From the NCBI RefSeq assembly GCF_947166265.1, contig NZ_CAMVDO010000019.1, positions 1-61,390 of the forward strand: 61,390 nucleotides of DNA, written 5' to 3'. The position numbers and the translations under genes are program-made. The notes beneath the pieces were generated by a model, which had not been told where the DNA came from, ran no database searches, and saw nothing but the letters and a program-made list of their open reading frames with translations. This document shows, one piece after another, positions 44,096 through 52,157 of this stretch; position 1 is the first letter of the stretch; each line of letters begins with the position of its first letter. The DNA is from an uncultured Fibrobacter sp. GTDB taxonomy: Bacteria; Fibrobacterota; Fibrobacteria; Fibrobacterales; Fibrobacteraceae.

Positions 44096-45352
44096 CTAGA
44101 TGGTTTCCGCAAGCCTCCGCATCTTCTCGAAATCGTGCGAAGGATTGTCAACAACTTCGGGAATACCGAAGGCGTCCTCTTTCAGGGTAAGGCCATATTG
44201 CCCGATATCTTCGGCAAGTTTCGTCCCTTCGTAAACCTGCAAGGGGAACGCTCCCACCTTCCCGACACCATAGCTTTTGACAATCCCAATATCGCGGGCA
44301 AAAGAATCATAAGTCTGCAGCGGAAGCCCGTAAATCAAGGTGACCATCGTCGCGATCCCAAGCTCCCTGCAACGATCCAGCTTTTCGCGAAGTTGCGCCT
44401 CGGTCTTGTTACCGCCACGCTGAATAGTTTTCAATACAGCCGGATCAAGACTCTGCACGCCAATCTCGAAACTCACATTCGGATTCAGCGAAGCCTCTTC
44501 CATGAAGCGTTCCGTCAGCAGTTCCGGGCGAATCTGCAGCGTGACTTTTCCTGCGAAATCGACTTTGCGAATCAACTTTAGGTACTGTTCCCCGTGGCCT
44601 TCGTAATCATTGAAGAGCGGATCCAGAACGTTCAGCTTTTTCACCCCGCGATCCTTGAACAACTTGAGTTCATCGAGATGACGCTCGTAATTATCGATGC
44701 GATACACCTTGCCCGAGAGCGTATCACGATGCTTGCAGAAGGAACAGCGGAAAGAGCAACCGCGGCGAGTTTCAGCCCGCACGGTATCAACACCACCGCC
44801 AAGGGAGATGACGCCCGAAAGATACGGAGATTCAAGTTCTCCAAACTTGGGCAAATCCATCATACGTGAAACACCTTGGTTGATATAGTGGCGTAAATTC
44901 GCGAATATCTTTTCGCCGTAGCTGAGCGTAAACATATCCGCGAACGGAAAACGCCTGCGAAGTTCCTCTTCACTCCCAAAAATGGAGGCTCCCCCCAGCA
45001 TAATGAAGATGTCCGGAATGCGTCGGCGAAGTTCCGCGCCAGCGAGTGCAACCATCTTCTCGCACCAGCCAAACACGCTGAACGCGACCACATTGTACCC
45101 ACCAATGAGCACCCTGGTAACAACCTCGCTTGCAACGAGATTCCAGTCAATATTGAAATCGCCGTTCATCTTCTGAAAGCGATTCAAATCGCTAGTGAAC
45201 ACATCAAGCGTATCGCCTGCATTGGCAGGACTGTTCCAGAACGCGCCGGCAAGGCAGCTGGCCCCGTAAGCATCGCGAGGTTCGTTCTTGCGGCAGAAAT
45301 TACTACTCACAAGCAGCACGTGAAGCGGATTGTAGATGAAGGAGTTTTTCAT
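44096..45352 (-). CDS. B12-binding-domain radical SAM protein
   Basis: 418 residues from ATG 45352, with GGAGG five bases upstream. An N-terminal cobalamin-binding-like Rossmann domain (about 10-150; VVAFSVFGWCEKMVALAGAELRRR, IFIMLGGASIFG) precedes a radical SAM barrel with the [4Fe-4S] cysteines C199, C203, C206 (RRGCSFRCSFCKH), FEIGVQSLDPAVLKTIQRGG and MVTLIYGLPLQT. Such enzymes methylate or rearrange unreactive carbons or modify RNA, peptides or lipids. It is the third gene of an operon after the HicA-like and cysteine-less radical-SAM-like genes, 36 bp from the latter. The substrate is unknown. Confidence 0.85.
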   Translation of the reverse strand: MKNSFIYNPLHVLLVSSNFCRKNEPRDAYGASCLAGAFWNSPANAGDTLDVFTSDLNRFQKMNGDFNIDWNLVASEVVTRVLIGGYNVVAFSVFGWCEKMVALAGAELRRRIPDIFIMLGGASIFGSEEELRRRFPFADMFTLSYGEKIFANLRHYINQGVSRMMDLPKFGELESPYLSGVISLGGGVDTVRAETRRGCSFRCSFCKHRDTLSGKVYRIDNYERHLDELKLFKDRGVKKLNVLDPLFNDYEGHGEQYLKLIRKVDFAGKVTLQIRPELLTERFMEEASLNPNVSFEIGVQSLDPAVLKTIQRGGNKTEAQLREKLDRCRELGIATMVTLIYGLPLQTYDSFARDIGIVKSYGVGKVGAFPLQVYEGTKLAEDIGQYGLTLKEDAFGIPEVVDNPSHDFEKMRRLAETI

Positions 45353-45388
45353 GAGAGCCTCCATTATAGGTAGCTATGGAATCATATC

Positions 45389-46288
45389 CTACCCATTAAG
45401 GATGGAATTAATCCACATTTCATCAGAAGCATCAGCATCCGTGAAGAGGCCAAACATCTTCTTCATCGAGAATACAAGTTGAGTTGTTTCGCAGTCTTGT
45501 ACCTTGTCTTCAGAAGAAAACTCTAACCAACTACACAAATCATCCATCGAGACTTCGGCATGCCCCTTCAAAGGCATACATTCAACATTTTCAGTCTGCT
45601 TGATACTCCCGTTGGAAGACACGACCAAGCTGCGTTCTTTCGTGGAATTCTTGACCTGTACAGAGAGCGTCGTATCCATAACGTTATTACGGAGAAACGA
45701 GAAAAACTTGAAGTCAGAGGCTTTTTGCATTCCGGAAGCATCCTGTCGTAAAATTTTCCACTGGCAGTTCTTGAATCTTTGAAGAGAATCCGCCAAGATT
45801 TCGGTGTAGTTGTTTTCGCTCACTACCGTCCTGAATTTGACGCTCAACTTCTCGTTAACTTGACGCAGTGATTCAATCTTGCGGTAAAGACCTTCAAACG
45901 AAATATTCTGAGCAAAGGCGTCGCGATTCTTTTTCTCGACAAATTCGGGAACAAGGAAATCAACGGGGACCTCCACCTCTGTAATCAGATGCGCCATAGG
46001 ACGCAGAATGCCGAGTTGCGAATAATCAACTAATACCGAGATGCCAACGCCATTTTCTTTGGCAATTTTCGAGACCCTTAGAATCTCTTCCGGATCGAAA
46101 GAGCCCCTTGTAGTAGGAATACGCAAACGAATACCGACATCCTTGAGGCTATCTCGTATTTTCTTGGCAGTTTGCACTGCGCAAGCACCGTCACCATAAG
46201 TTTCTTCTTCGAAATAACAGAGTGAGAACCCCAACGAATTTTTGGAATTATTCTGTGGTATTATTGTGATTGGAATGAACTTGGACAT
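45389..46288 (-). CDS. Cysteine-less radical-SAM-fold protein, viperin-like C-terminal half
   Basis: 299 residues; AAAGGAG lies six bases before the ATG. The region 15-185 follows the order of a radical SAM barrel: ...CYFEEETYGDG, a helix AKKIRDSLKDVGIRLRIP, the loop TTRGSFDPEEI where such enzymes have GGEP, a strand GVGISVLVDYSQL, then KFRTVVSENNYTEIL and QWKILRQDA near 151-184. The last two match the viperin/QueE-type strands usually written KINTVVN..N and RWKVFQ. The CxxxCxxC cluster motif is absent; only C24 remains at the expected place, so an iron-sulfur cluster cannot form. It is probably a pseudoenzyme. It sits 22 bp after a HicA-like gene and 36 bp before an intact B12-radical SAM gene. 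Viperin kinship is my inference from motif order. Confidence 0.6.
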   Translation of the reverse strand: MSKFIPITIIPQNNSKNSLGFSLCYFEEETYGDGACAVQTAKKIRDSLKDVGIRLRIPTTRGSFDPEEILRVSKIAKENGVGISVLVDYSQLGILRPMAHLITEVEVPVDFLVPEFVEKKNRDAFAQNISFEGLYRKIESLRQVNEKLSVKFRTVVSENNYTEILADSLQRFKNCQWKILRQDASGMQKASDFKFFSFLRNNVMDTTLSVQVKNSTKERSLVVSSNGSIKQTENVECMPLKGHAEVSMDDLCSWLEFSSEDKVQDCETTQLVFSMKKMFGLFTDADASDEMWINSILNG

Positions 46289-46310
46289 ATTAATCTCCTT
46301 TTGTTAAGGT

Positions 46311-46553
46311 TTAGGCGATGATTACGCCGGTCTGGATGAGATATGCACGGATGTAATGGTTGTATTCGCGTTCGAGCATCTTGAAGGCGTTACCTTTACT
46401 CGGTGTTACCGCGACAACCAACGCCTTGCGGCTAGTCGGGGCTTTGTGCTTCAGGATGGAGTGTTTGCCGCCCCGATAGAAGTTCCAACGACCGCTCCGA
46501 AGGAGGGCGTTACAGAAATCGTTGATTCGCTTGTCGGCTGAGATGTAAATCAT
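46311..46553 (-). CDS. HicA-like small protein
   Basis: 80 residues from ATG 46553, with GAGGT upstream; a longer frame to 46604 lacks a ribosome site. The sequence FCNALLRSGRWNFYRGGKHSILKHKAP and VVAVTPSKGNAFKMLEREYNHYIRAY has the order and spacing of the HicA dsRBD-like mRNA interferase fold; the catalytic His of HicA would be H31 (GGKHSILKH). No HicB antitoxin gene follows; instead a radical-SAM-fold gene begins 22 bp downstream. It may be a toxin with an unusual partner or an RNA-binding subunit. Confidence 0.6.
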   Translation of the reverse strand: MIYISADKRINDFCNALLRSGRWNFYRGGKHSILKHKAPTSRKALVVAVTPSKGNAFKMLEREYNHYIRAYLIQTGVIIA

Positions 46554-46588
46554 GGTATACCTCGCTTGGTTAAAATTTTGCAGTAACG

Positions 46589-46822
46589 ATGTGTTTGGAA
46601 ACATCCCGCTCGGTTGGAACGGAATTCCAGGCTTTTGATGCAGCGAAAAACTGCCGCAGACAAAACGCCAAAAACCACCTATTGATTCAACAGGTGACTA
46701 CTAATAAATGTCAATGGATTGCTGTCATAGAACCTCCCCTTTTGACTCCAGCGATTGTCAAAAGGCTCAAGCGACTTGCTGGATTCGGGATCGTCAACTA
46801 TGACACTTATAATATACAATAA
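46589..46822 (+). pseudogene. Possible C-terminal fragment of a lost gene
   Basis: A 77-codon open frame, overlapping the upstream end of the HicA-like frame head to head, without a ribosome binding site at its ATG. The last 40 residues (QWIAVIEPPLLTPAIVKRLKRLAGFGIVNYDTYNIQ, about 46712-46819) look like real protein, while the start does not. This fits a gene remnant left by recombination. No family assigned. Confidence 0.3.
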
Positions 46823-46851
46823 AAACGAAGAAAAAGCAATAGGGGAAATGA

Positions 46852-46880
46852 GAAAAATCCGACTCGCACAATGTGAGTCG
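46852..46880 (-). terminator. Terminator of the 1208-residue gene
   Basis: On the minus strand CGACTCAC and GTGCGAGTCG (46860-46880) pair with one bulged G and are followed by GATTTTT. It lies 24 bp after the stop codon. Confidence 0.75.
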
Positions 46881-46903
46881 AATTTTACTTTTCCATATAA
46901 TGC

Positions 46904-49900
46904 TTAGGTAGCTTTTTTCGAGTTATTCTTTAGTTGAGACATTTCGAATGTGACTCTTACTAGATACAAGAAGAATCGATTGTCGTAAAGTTCTAAAAGT
47001 TTTTTTTCTATTTCATATCCTTCATCATCCCTCTGGTAATGTCCAATAATTCCGAATATGAAATTCAGAAATTTCTGAAGATCCTCGCGTAAGGGATTTT
47101 CGTATTTTTTTGAAGCGAGAGACTCCTTTAAACCCTTTATTTTGTTGTTTCTGTCGCCTAAAAAATCTTCCTTAGAGAAAATGATATTGCCATTATGATC
47201 TAATAAAGGTTCAGAATTTAATTTATCTTTAATTTCTTCCAAGGAGGTCAAATAACAAATGGTTCGCTGCAAAAGCGATTTCGCAATTTCTAACAAATGA
47301 ATGTCGTATGTGGAATCGTTTTCAAACACATCAATGCTTTTGGGATCAATTTCCTTTTGTGCTTCAGTCAGCTTCTCCCGCGCCTTTTCAGAAACCTTCC
47401 TTGAGATGGCTATCAGATCGGGGGCTATAAAATTCGATTCTATTAGGGAATCAATGTCGGTTAAGAACTCGATAAAGTCAATTTTGTATTTGGGGCTGTT
47501 GGGATAATAGTATTCGTTGTTGAGAACTTCATAATCAATGAATTCAAGGTATTTCTTCATTTCTGACACATCTTTTTCTTTGGCAATTTCATTGATATCA
47601 TTTTGATACCATTTATAATGCCACAACTCGTTGTCGTTGTTGAATAACGAAAAGTCATAATTTTCGCATATACCGAATTCATTTCTACAACTATAAATAT
47701 TCTTGAACAAGATGAATGTCGGCAATTGTTTGGCTATTTCTTGTACTTCTTTTTCGAATAAATTGTAATCACCTAACTTAGAAAAATTATCCAAGGTATC
47801 AAAGTTTACAATTTGCGCTATTCCATTCCTTAAATAGTCCAACTTTTCAAGAGCCATTTTTGCCGTCTTTAAATCTTTTAGAACATTTTTCCATTCAAAG
47901 AAGGATTCCCAAGATTCTATTTTGTAGTAAGTTTGCCAATGCAATTTTTTATCTTCAGGCGTTGGTGTTTCAGATGAAAGGGCTGCCCAATATACAGAGT
48001 TATAACTTTGTTTAAGGCAATCTAAAGAGGTAATAATTTCCCTGTAATTTTGTTTTTCCCATTCAGAGAAGATGTATTCCATAAATGATTTTTGTTGGTC
48101 TTTTAGGATGGCAAAACAAGTGGGAATTTCTTTTAGTCTGTCCTTGTATCTGTTAATATTCCTTGTTTTTTCATGGATGGATTTGAAGACACAGTCTTTT
48201 GCTTTAGCTGCACAGTTCATTATATCAAAAGGAATAGGGTCAATGACATCCTTTTGCTTTTTCTTAGAAATTTTTTGAATATATACTGATTCGGAATTTA
48301 TAATATGAGCAAAAATTTCTTGCAGCAATTTATGGAGAGAATCTTGTTCGCCATCAACAGAGAAAGCACCTTTGCGACGGAATGAAAATTTTTTATGGGT
48401 GTCGGCGACAGAATATAAGGTGGATTCATTTTCAATTCGGTTCTTTACGTCATATAAAATTCCTAGCAGATCATTGAAATTGCGTACCTCCAATAACTTT
48501 TCAGTGGGGCTGAATGGAGAATAGTGTTCATGCATGTTCCTTGCGGGTTTTATATATATTGTCGACAGCATACAGCGATACTGATGTTGAAAGGGAGCGT
48601 ATTCTTCCATTTTAGGTGGAGGAACGCAAGATACGTCCGTTTCTAAAAACAATTTACACTTAAAATCGCGAACACAGATGTCATTAAGATTTGTCAAATG
48701 ATTTTGAGTAACTTTATTGATATTAAATCCTGTATCAATTGATTGCATTTCTTTGTATTCTTTTTCGAATTTAGGACGTTTCTGTTTTCCAATTCTATCA
48801 TTCCAGAATGTATTCCATGAATCTATTCTCTGCGTATGGTACTTAAAAGTTTTGTCCCGTAATTCATCTAGATGGTTGACTTGCTGGACTATCCCATTTT
48901 CAGGATTAATCGAGGTGAATGAAACGATATTGTAAATTAGGTTAATTGCACTTTCGGTTTGCGAAAATCCATTGCCATCTATCATTCCGTCAAACAAACG
49001 AAAATCAACATTTTTCGTCACGATCGGCAAATCATTGTTTTTTAGCAGCTCATTTAGCAATTCGTACTGCTTTTGGGGTGTTTGCCAAATTGAATTTGGA
49101 GCCAATAACGCGTTTTTGAACTTTCCTATGAGTTCTTTATTTGGAGTAGAAATAATACTGTATCGTTCAAGTTTAGGAATAGCGACAAGATCTAGCAGGG
49201 CAAAAAAGACTAGATACTGCAATATCGAGGCCGCGTTATTTTTTTCATTTTCTTTGGGAATGGCAATAAAGTCGTTTTTGACGAATTTTTTATACTCACT
49301 AGCTTTTATGTGGAGACGCTTACTATCATCTACTTGATAAGCTTCAGGTTTGTTGGCATTCTCTAAAAACAAAGACTTAAATTCATTGTACTTGAGAAAA
49401 CTGATTGACCAATAAATAAAGAAAACGATTGAGGGAAATCTTTTAATAGCAACCGGAGAAATAGCAAGAACTGTTCGCAAGCAAATTATTACCTGTTCTT
49501 GAGATTCCGTTTCTGAACCATAATCCCAGAAACTTTTTCCAAAACATCTTTTTATCAATGAAATAATGCTTCTCTCTTGTTGGACAAAGACCAAACGGGG
49601 ACTTTCTTTTTCTTTGTCACTAAAAGTCTCATATTGAACTTTTGTTGTCCTGATCCTGCAATCTATGTTTAAAACAGCTATAATATCATCGAGATTCCAA
49701 AAGAAAGAATTAGATTTTTCTAAACCATAATATTGATCAAAACATGTGTTTTTTTCTATTATTAATTTGAAGTTGTCTGGAGAACGAGCGGCTTTATTCT
49801 TGTATTCGATTAATTTTTCAAGAAAAAAAACATTAGCATTCCTATAAATAAGATTTTCCTTTGTGTGATAGGCGCAGAATAACGAAACTCTGTATAGTTC

Positions 49901-50530
49901 CCTTTTTATTATAGGTGATTCATCATAGCTAAAGAATTTAGTGCAGTAGGAAAATAACACATAGGAAAAGTCTTCATCCGAAACCTTAAATATTTTGACA
50001 AATTTTTTTAGAATTTCAGCCTTCTTTTTATGCCAGGAATCTTTATAAGAATCATAGTGTGATACAAAAAAGTCTATGTTTTTATCATCATAGAGTTCTT
50101 TATACTCCTGCGTAAGCATTTTAAGGCATTGAATCAATTTATTCTTTATTTTGTCCATCTTTTTCTTACCATCGCCAGTGCCGCAAAAAGCGGATATGTA
50201 GAACTGGTAGTATATGGCGCACAACGCCGCAAAGAAAATGGAAAATTCATCGCAATTAAATCTTGCATTCTTTTTGTTTAATTCAGGTATATCGTGTTCA
50301 ACTAGAAAAATGCATTCCTGCATTAATTGGTCGTCAATGTGTGGACGCCCTTCTCCCAAATCCGAGATATTGTGCCTGAAAATTATTTCAATATTTGTAT
50401 TGATAGAATTCGTATTACCCGATTCTTTAGAGGCGATATTCGAGACTGCTTTATCGGAATCTAAGGTATCATCGCCAAATAGGCTTTCAAAAGCTTCGTC
50501 CATATCAAAATCGTCTGTATTCTTATTCAT
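46904..50530 (-). CDS. 1208-residue orphan protein with a HEPN-like RNxxxH motif
   Basis: The ATG at 50530 has GAGG upstream. No signal peptide, membrane segment, P-loop or known family was recognised. The protein is mostly helical, rich in Lys, Asn, Phe and Tyr, and encoded in AT-rich DNA unlike sfsA or dxs. Its first 45 residues are acidic and disordered-looking. ARNMHEHY at 663-670 fits the RNxxxH signature of HEPN ribonucleases (R664, H669), and RDKTFKYH (R558, H565) fits the looser Rx6H form. LRNGIAQ near 900 looks like the same motif with the His lost. A single-gene abortive-infection RNase or a large RNA-binding protein are both possible. It is a single gene between the HicA-like operon and a hairpin-rich leader. 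Confidence is for a real gene, not for the HEPN call. Confidence 0.8.
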   Translation of the reverse strand: MNKNTDDFDMDEAFESLFGDDTLDSDKAVSNIASKESGNTNSINTNIEIIFRHNISDLGEGRPHIDDQLMQECIFLVEHDIPELNKKNARFNCDEFSIFFAALCAIYYQFYISAFCGTGDGKKKMDKIKNKLIQCLKMLTQEYKELYDDKNIDFFVSHYDSYKDSWHKKKAEILKKFVKIFKVSDEDFSYVLFSYCTKFFSYDESPIIKRELYRVSLFCAYHTKENLIYRNANVFFLEKLIEYKNKAARSPDNFKLIIEKNTCFDQYYGLEKSNSFFWNLDDIIAVLNIDCRIRTTKVQYETFSDKEKESPRLVFVQQERSIISLIKRCFGKSFWDYGSETESQEQVIICLRTVLAISPVAIKRFPSIVFFIYWSISFLKYNEFKSLFLENANKPEAYQVDDSKRLHIKASEYKKFVKNDFIAIPKENEKNNAASILQYLVFFALLDLVAIPKLERYSIISTPNKELIGKFKNALLAPNSIWQTPQKQYELLNELLKNNDLPIVTKNVDFRLFDGMIDGNGFSQTESAINLIYNIVSFTSINPENGIVQQVNHLDELRDKTFKYHTQRIDSWNTFWNDRIGKQKRPKFEKEYKEMQSIDTGFNINKVTQNHLTNLNDICVRDFKCKLFLETDVSCVPPPKMEEYAPFQHQYRCMLSTIYIKPARNMHEHYSPFSPTEKLLEVRNFNDLLGILYDVKNRIENESTLYSVADTHKKFSFRRKGAFSVDGEQDSLHKLLQEIFAHIINSESVYIQKISKKKQKDVIDPIPFDIMNCAAKAKDCVFKSIHEKTRNINRYKDRLKEIPTCFAILKDQQKSFMEYIFSEWEKQNYREIITSLDCLKQSYNSVYWAALSSETPTPEDKKLHWQTYYKIESWESFFEWKNVLKDLKTAKMALEKLDYLRNGIAQIVNFDTLDNFSKLGDYNLFEKEVQEIAKQLPTFILFKNIYSCRNEFGICENYDFSLFNNDNELWHYKWYQNDINEIAKEKDVSEMKKYLEFIDYEVLNNEYYYPNSPKYKIDFIEFLTDIDSLIESNFIAPDLIAISRKVSEKAREKLTEAQKEIDPKSIDVFENDSTYDIHLLEIAKSLLQRTICYLTSLEEIKDKLNSEPLLDHNGNIIFSKEDFLGDRNNKIKGLKESLASKKYENPLREDLQKFLNFIFGIIGHYQRDDEGYEIEKKLLELYDNRFFLYLVRVTFEMSQLKNNSKKAT

Positions 50531-50559
50531 ATTTTCCTCAAAAAAGATGCGTTTTTTTC

Positions 50560-50870
50560 ACCGCAGACCTACACTTGTAAATCTACTCTTTAATTTTGCA
50601 TCGCGCTTACGGGTGCGCGAAAAACTATACCGACTAGGTGTCGGTGCCGTTGCGTTAGTGATTTAATGGAAGTTCATTTGCGACTCCTAGTTAAGCGTTT
50701 GTACTTCTATTCTTCTTATCTCCCGGCGAGCCTAAAACGCTACAAAGCCCTAATTTACTAGGGGCGTAAGCTGTTTCAGACCCTACACCGAAGAAAAAAG
50801 CACAATATCGATATGGAGTCTTAAAGATTGTGCTATGAATATATAAACAAAAATTCTTCTAGTCAAGTCC
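50560..50870. other. Hairpin-rich gene-free region, candidate structured RNA or leader
   Basis: About 310 bp with no ORF between two divergent genes. Four stems: TCGCGC/GCGCGA (50601-50620), ACCGAC/GTCGGT (50629-50645), GCCCTA/TAGGGGC (50747-50765, inside GCTAC...GTAAGC) and AGCACAAT/ATTGTGCT (50799-50834), the last with the palindrome ATATCGATAT in its loop. On the minus strand this would be a 5' leader of the 1208-residue gene. On the plus strand it ends before a separate TATATT box of the NYN gene. Confidence 0.45.
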
Positions 50871-50887
50871 CTGAGTGAAAAAAATTA

Positions 50888-50893
50888 TATATT
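50888..50893 (+). promoter_or_regulatory. -10 box of the NYN/OST-HTH gene
   Basis: TATATT ends seven bases before the ATG at 50901, so the message should start at or next to the start codon (leaderless). No clear -35. Confidence 0.5.
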
Positions 50894-50900
50894 CCCTACT

Positions 50901-51617
50901 ATGGACACGGAAAAGAAAATAGCCCTGATTATCGACTGCGACAATGCCAAGGCGGACGCCATCTACGGCATTATGGAAGAACTCTCCAAGTTCGGGGAGA
51001 CGAGCATTCGCAGGGCATACGGCAACTGGAAAGGGAGCAACCCTTGGGAAGAAGTCCTGCATCCGTTCGCAATTCAGCCGATACAGCAGTTCCCCTACAC
51101 GAAGGGGAAGAACGCGACCGACCTCGCGATGACCATCGACGTGATGGAACTCCTGTTCACGGAGAGCATCGACATTTTCGCTATCGTGAGCAGTGATTCG
51201 GATTTCACTCCGCTTGCCATGAAACTCCGTGCCAAGTCGAAACAGGTAATCGGGTTCGGCGAAGAAAAGACGCCGCAGCCGTTCATCGACTCGTGTAATT
51301 CTTTTATCTATATCGACAAGTTCAAGAAGCCGACCGAATCGGACGAGGCGACAAACAACATTGAACCGCTTGACCGCAATAAGCTGCGCGGTAATGCGAA
51401 AATCATGAACGCCATTCGCAAGGCAATCAGCGAAGAGGCAGACGAAGCGGGCTGGGCAATCGCATCGAAGATTTCGCAGCAAATCAACCGTCAGATTTCG
51501 CTGAGTCCCAAGAATTTCGGCTACGCCAAGTGGCCGGCCCTTATCCATGCCACGGAGTATTTCGAAGAGGGCAAGAATTCCAAGGGGCAGCAGGTATTCC
51601 GCATCAAGAAGAAATAG
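50901..51617 (+). CDS. NYN-domain ribonuclease-like protein with OST-HTH/LOTUS domain
   Basis: 238 residues. The N-terminal NYN domain (LabA/MARF1-type PIN fold, about 5-135) has IDCDNAKAD with D12 and D14, NATDLAM with D74, and SSDSDFTPL with D99 and D101, a complete acidic set for metal-dependent RNA cleavage. A C-terminal OST-HTH (LOTUS) domain (about 155-236; LSPKNFGYAKWPALIHATEYFE) should bind RNA or a protein partner. The pairing is the standard bacterial DUF88 architecture. It is divergent from the 1208-residue gene, across the hairpin-rich region. The TATATT box (50888-50893) predicts a leaderless message. Confidence 0.92.
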   Translation: MDTEKKIALIIDCDNAKADAIYGIMEELSKFGETSIRRAYGNWKGSNPWEEVLHPFAIQPIQQFPYTKGKNATDLAMTIDVMELLFTESIDIFAIVSSDSDFTPLAMKLRAKSKQVIGFGEEKTPQPFIDSCNSFIYIDKFKKPTESDEATNNIEPLDRNKLRGNAKIMNAIRKAISEEADEAGWAIASKISQQINRQISLSPKNFGYAKWPALIHATEYFEEGKNSKGQQVFRIKKK

Positions 51618-51646
51618 TATCTCATTTCTTATTCCGTACGCTCAGC

Positions 51647-51740
51647 ATTGCTAAAACGGCCACTTTTTATGTCGTTTTAGCAATAAAATGAATAAAAAGT
51701 GCTAAACTGACACAATTTTTAATCGTTTTAGCACTTTTTT
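51647..51740. repeat. Paired inverted repeats of GCTAAAACG type, terminator-like
   Basis: ATTGCTAAAACG / CGTTTTAGCAAT (51647-51658 and 51673-51684) is a 12-bp perfect stem. AAAAAGTGCTAAA / TTTAGCACTTTTT (51694-51706 and 51727-51739) is a 13-bp perfect stem ending in a T run. The two share TGCTAAA, and the loop of the first contains CACTTTTTAT, complementary to ATAAAAAGTG of the second, so alternative pairing is possible. The region to 51910 has no other gene. Confidence 0.55.
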
Positions 51741-51913
51741 AACGAAAAAATGCTATTTCAACAATCAGCTACGCTTGGCGCAGTAAAAGTTCTACACCAG
51801 GAGCGCCATTCACCTTGGATTACAATGGAAATTATTTAACCTAAAATAGGCAACCTATTTAAGGTAATTTTTATGAAGAGCAGTTTTCAATATTGCAGAA
51901 TATTGAATAAATC

Positions 51914-52123
51914 TCAGAGTTCGCAAATTTCTTTTTCTGAAAGCTTCGTAACAACAGAGATCTCGGCTACAGAAAGTTTTCCCTGTTCAAGCAGCATTTT
52001 CGCGATTTCGCAGGCTGTTCTATGCTTCAGCCAAGCTTCATCAAAGTCTTTCATCAATTCGCAACGCATATATCTGGCACTAAAATCACTCAATTTCACT
52101 TCGTTTTGCAAGACCTTGAACAC
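51914..52123 (-). pseudogene. C-terminal remnant of an Rpn/PD-(D/E)XK transposase-like protein
   Basis: 69 codons. RTACEIAKMLLEQGKLSVAEISVVTKLSEKEICEL matches the conserved tail (EIA..LL..G..I..IA..TGLS..EI) of the Rpn/PD-(D/E)XK nuclease family. The nuclease domain is absent upstream, where only 34 bp separate the fragment from the FISUMP gene's end. It is a relic of a mobile or duplicated nuclease gene. Confidence 0.65.
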
Positions 52124-52157
52124 GGGGGCAGGTTTGTCTATAACAACAAAGTTAATG

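Noticed and set aside
46904-50530. Calling the 1208-residue protein a Cas13 effector because of its size and an RNxxxH motif
   Set aside because: Only one clean RNxxxH is seen, the spacing does not match a two-HEPN Cas13, and there is no CRISPR array or adaptation gene in the window.
50629-50645. Resemblance of the ACCGAC/GTCGGT hairpin on the minus strand to a tracrRNA end
   Set aside because: Short chance similarity; no Cas9 and no repeat array are present.
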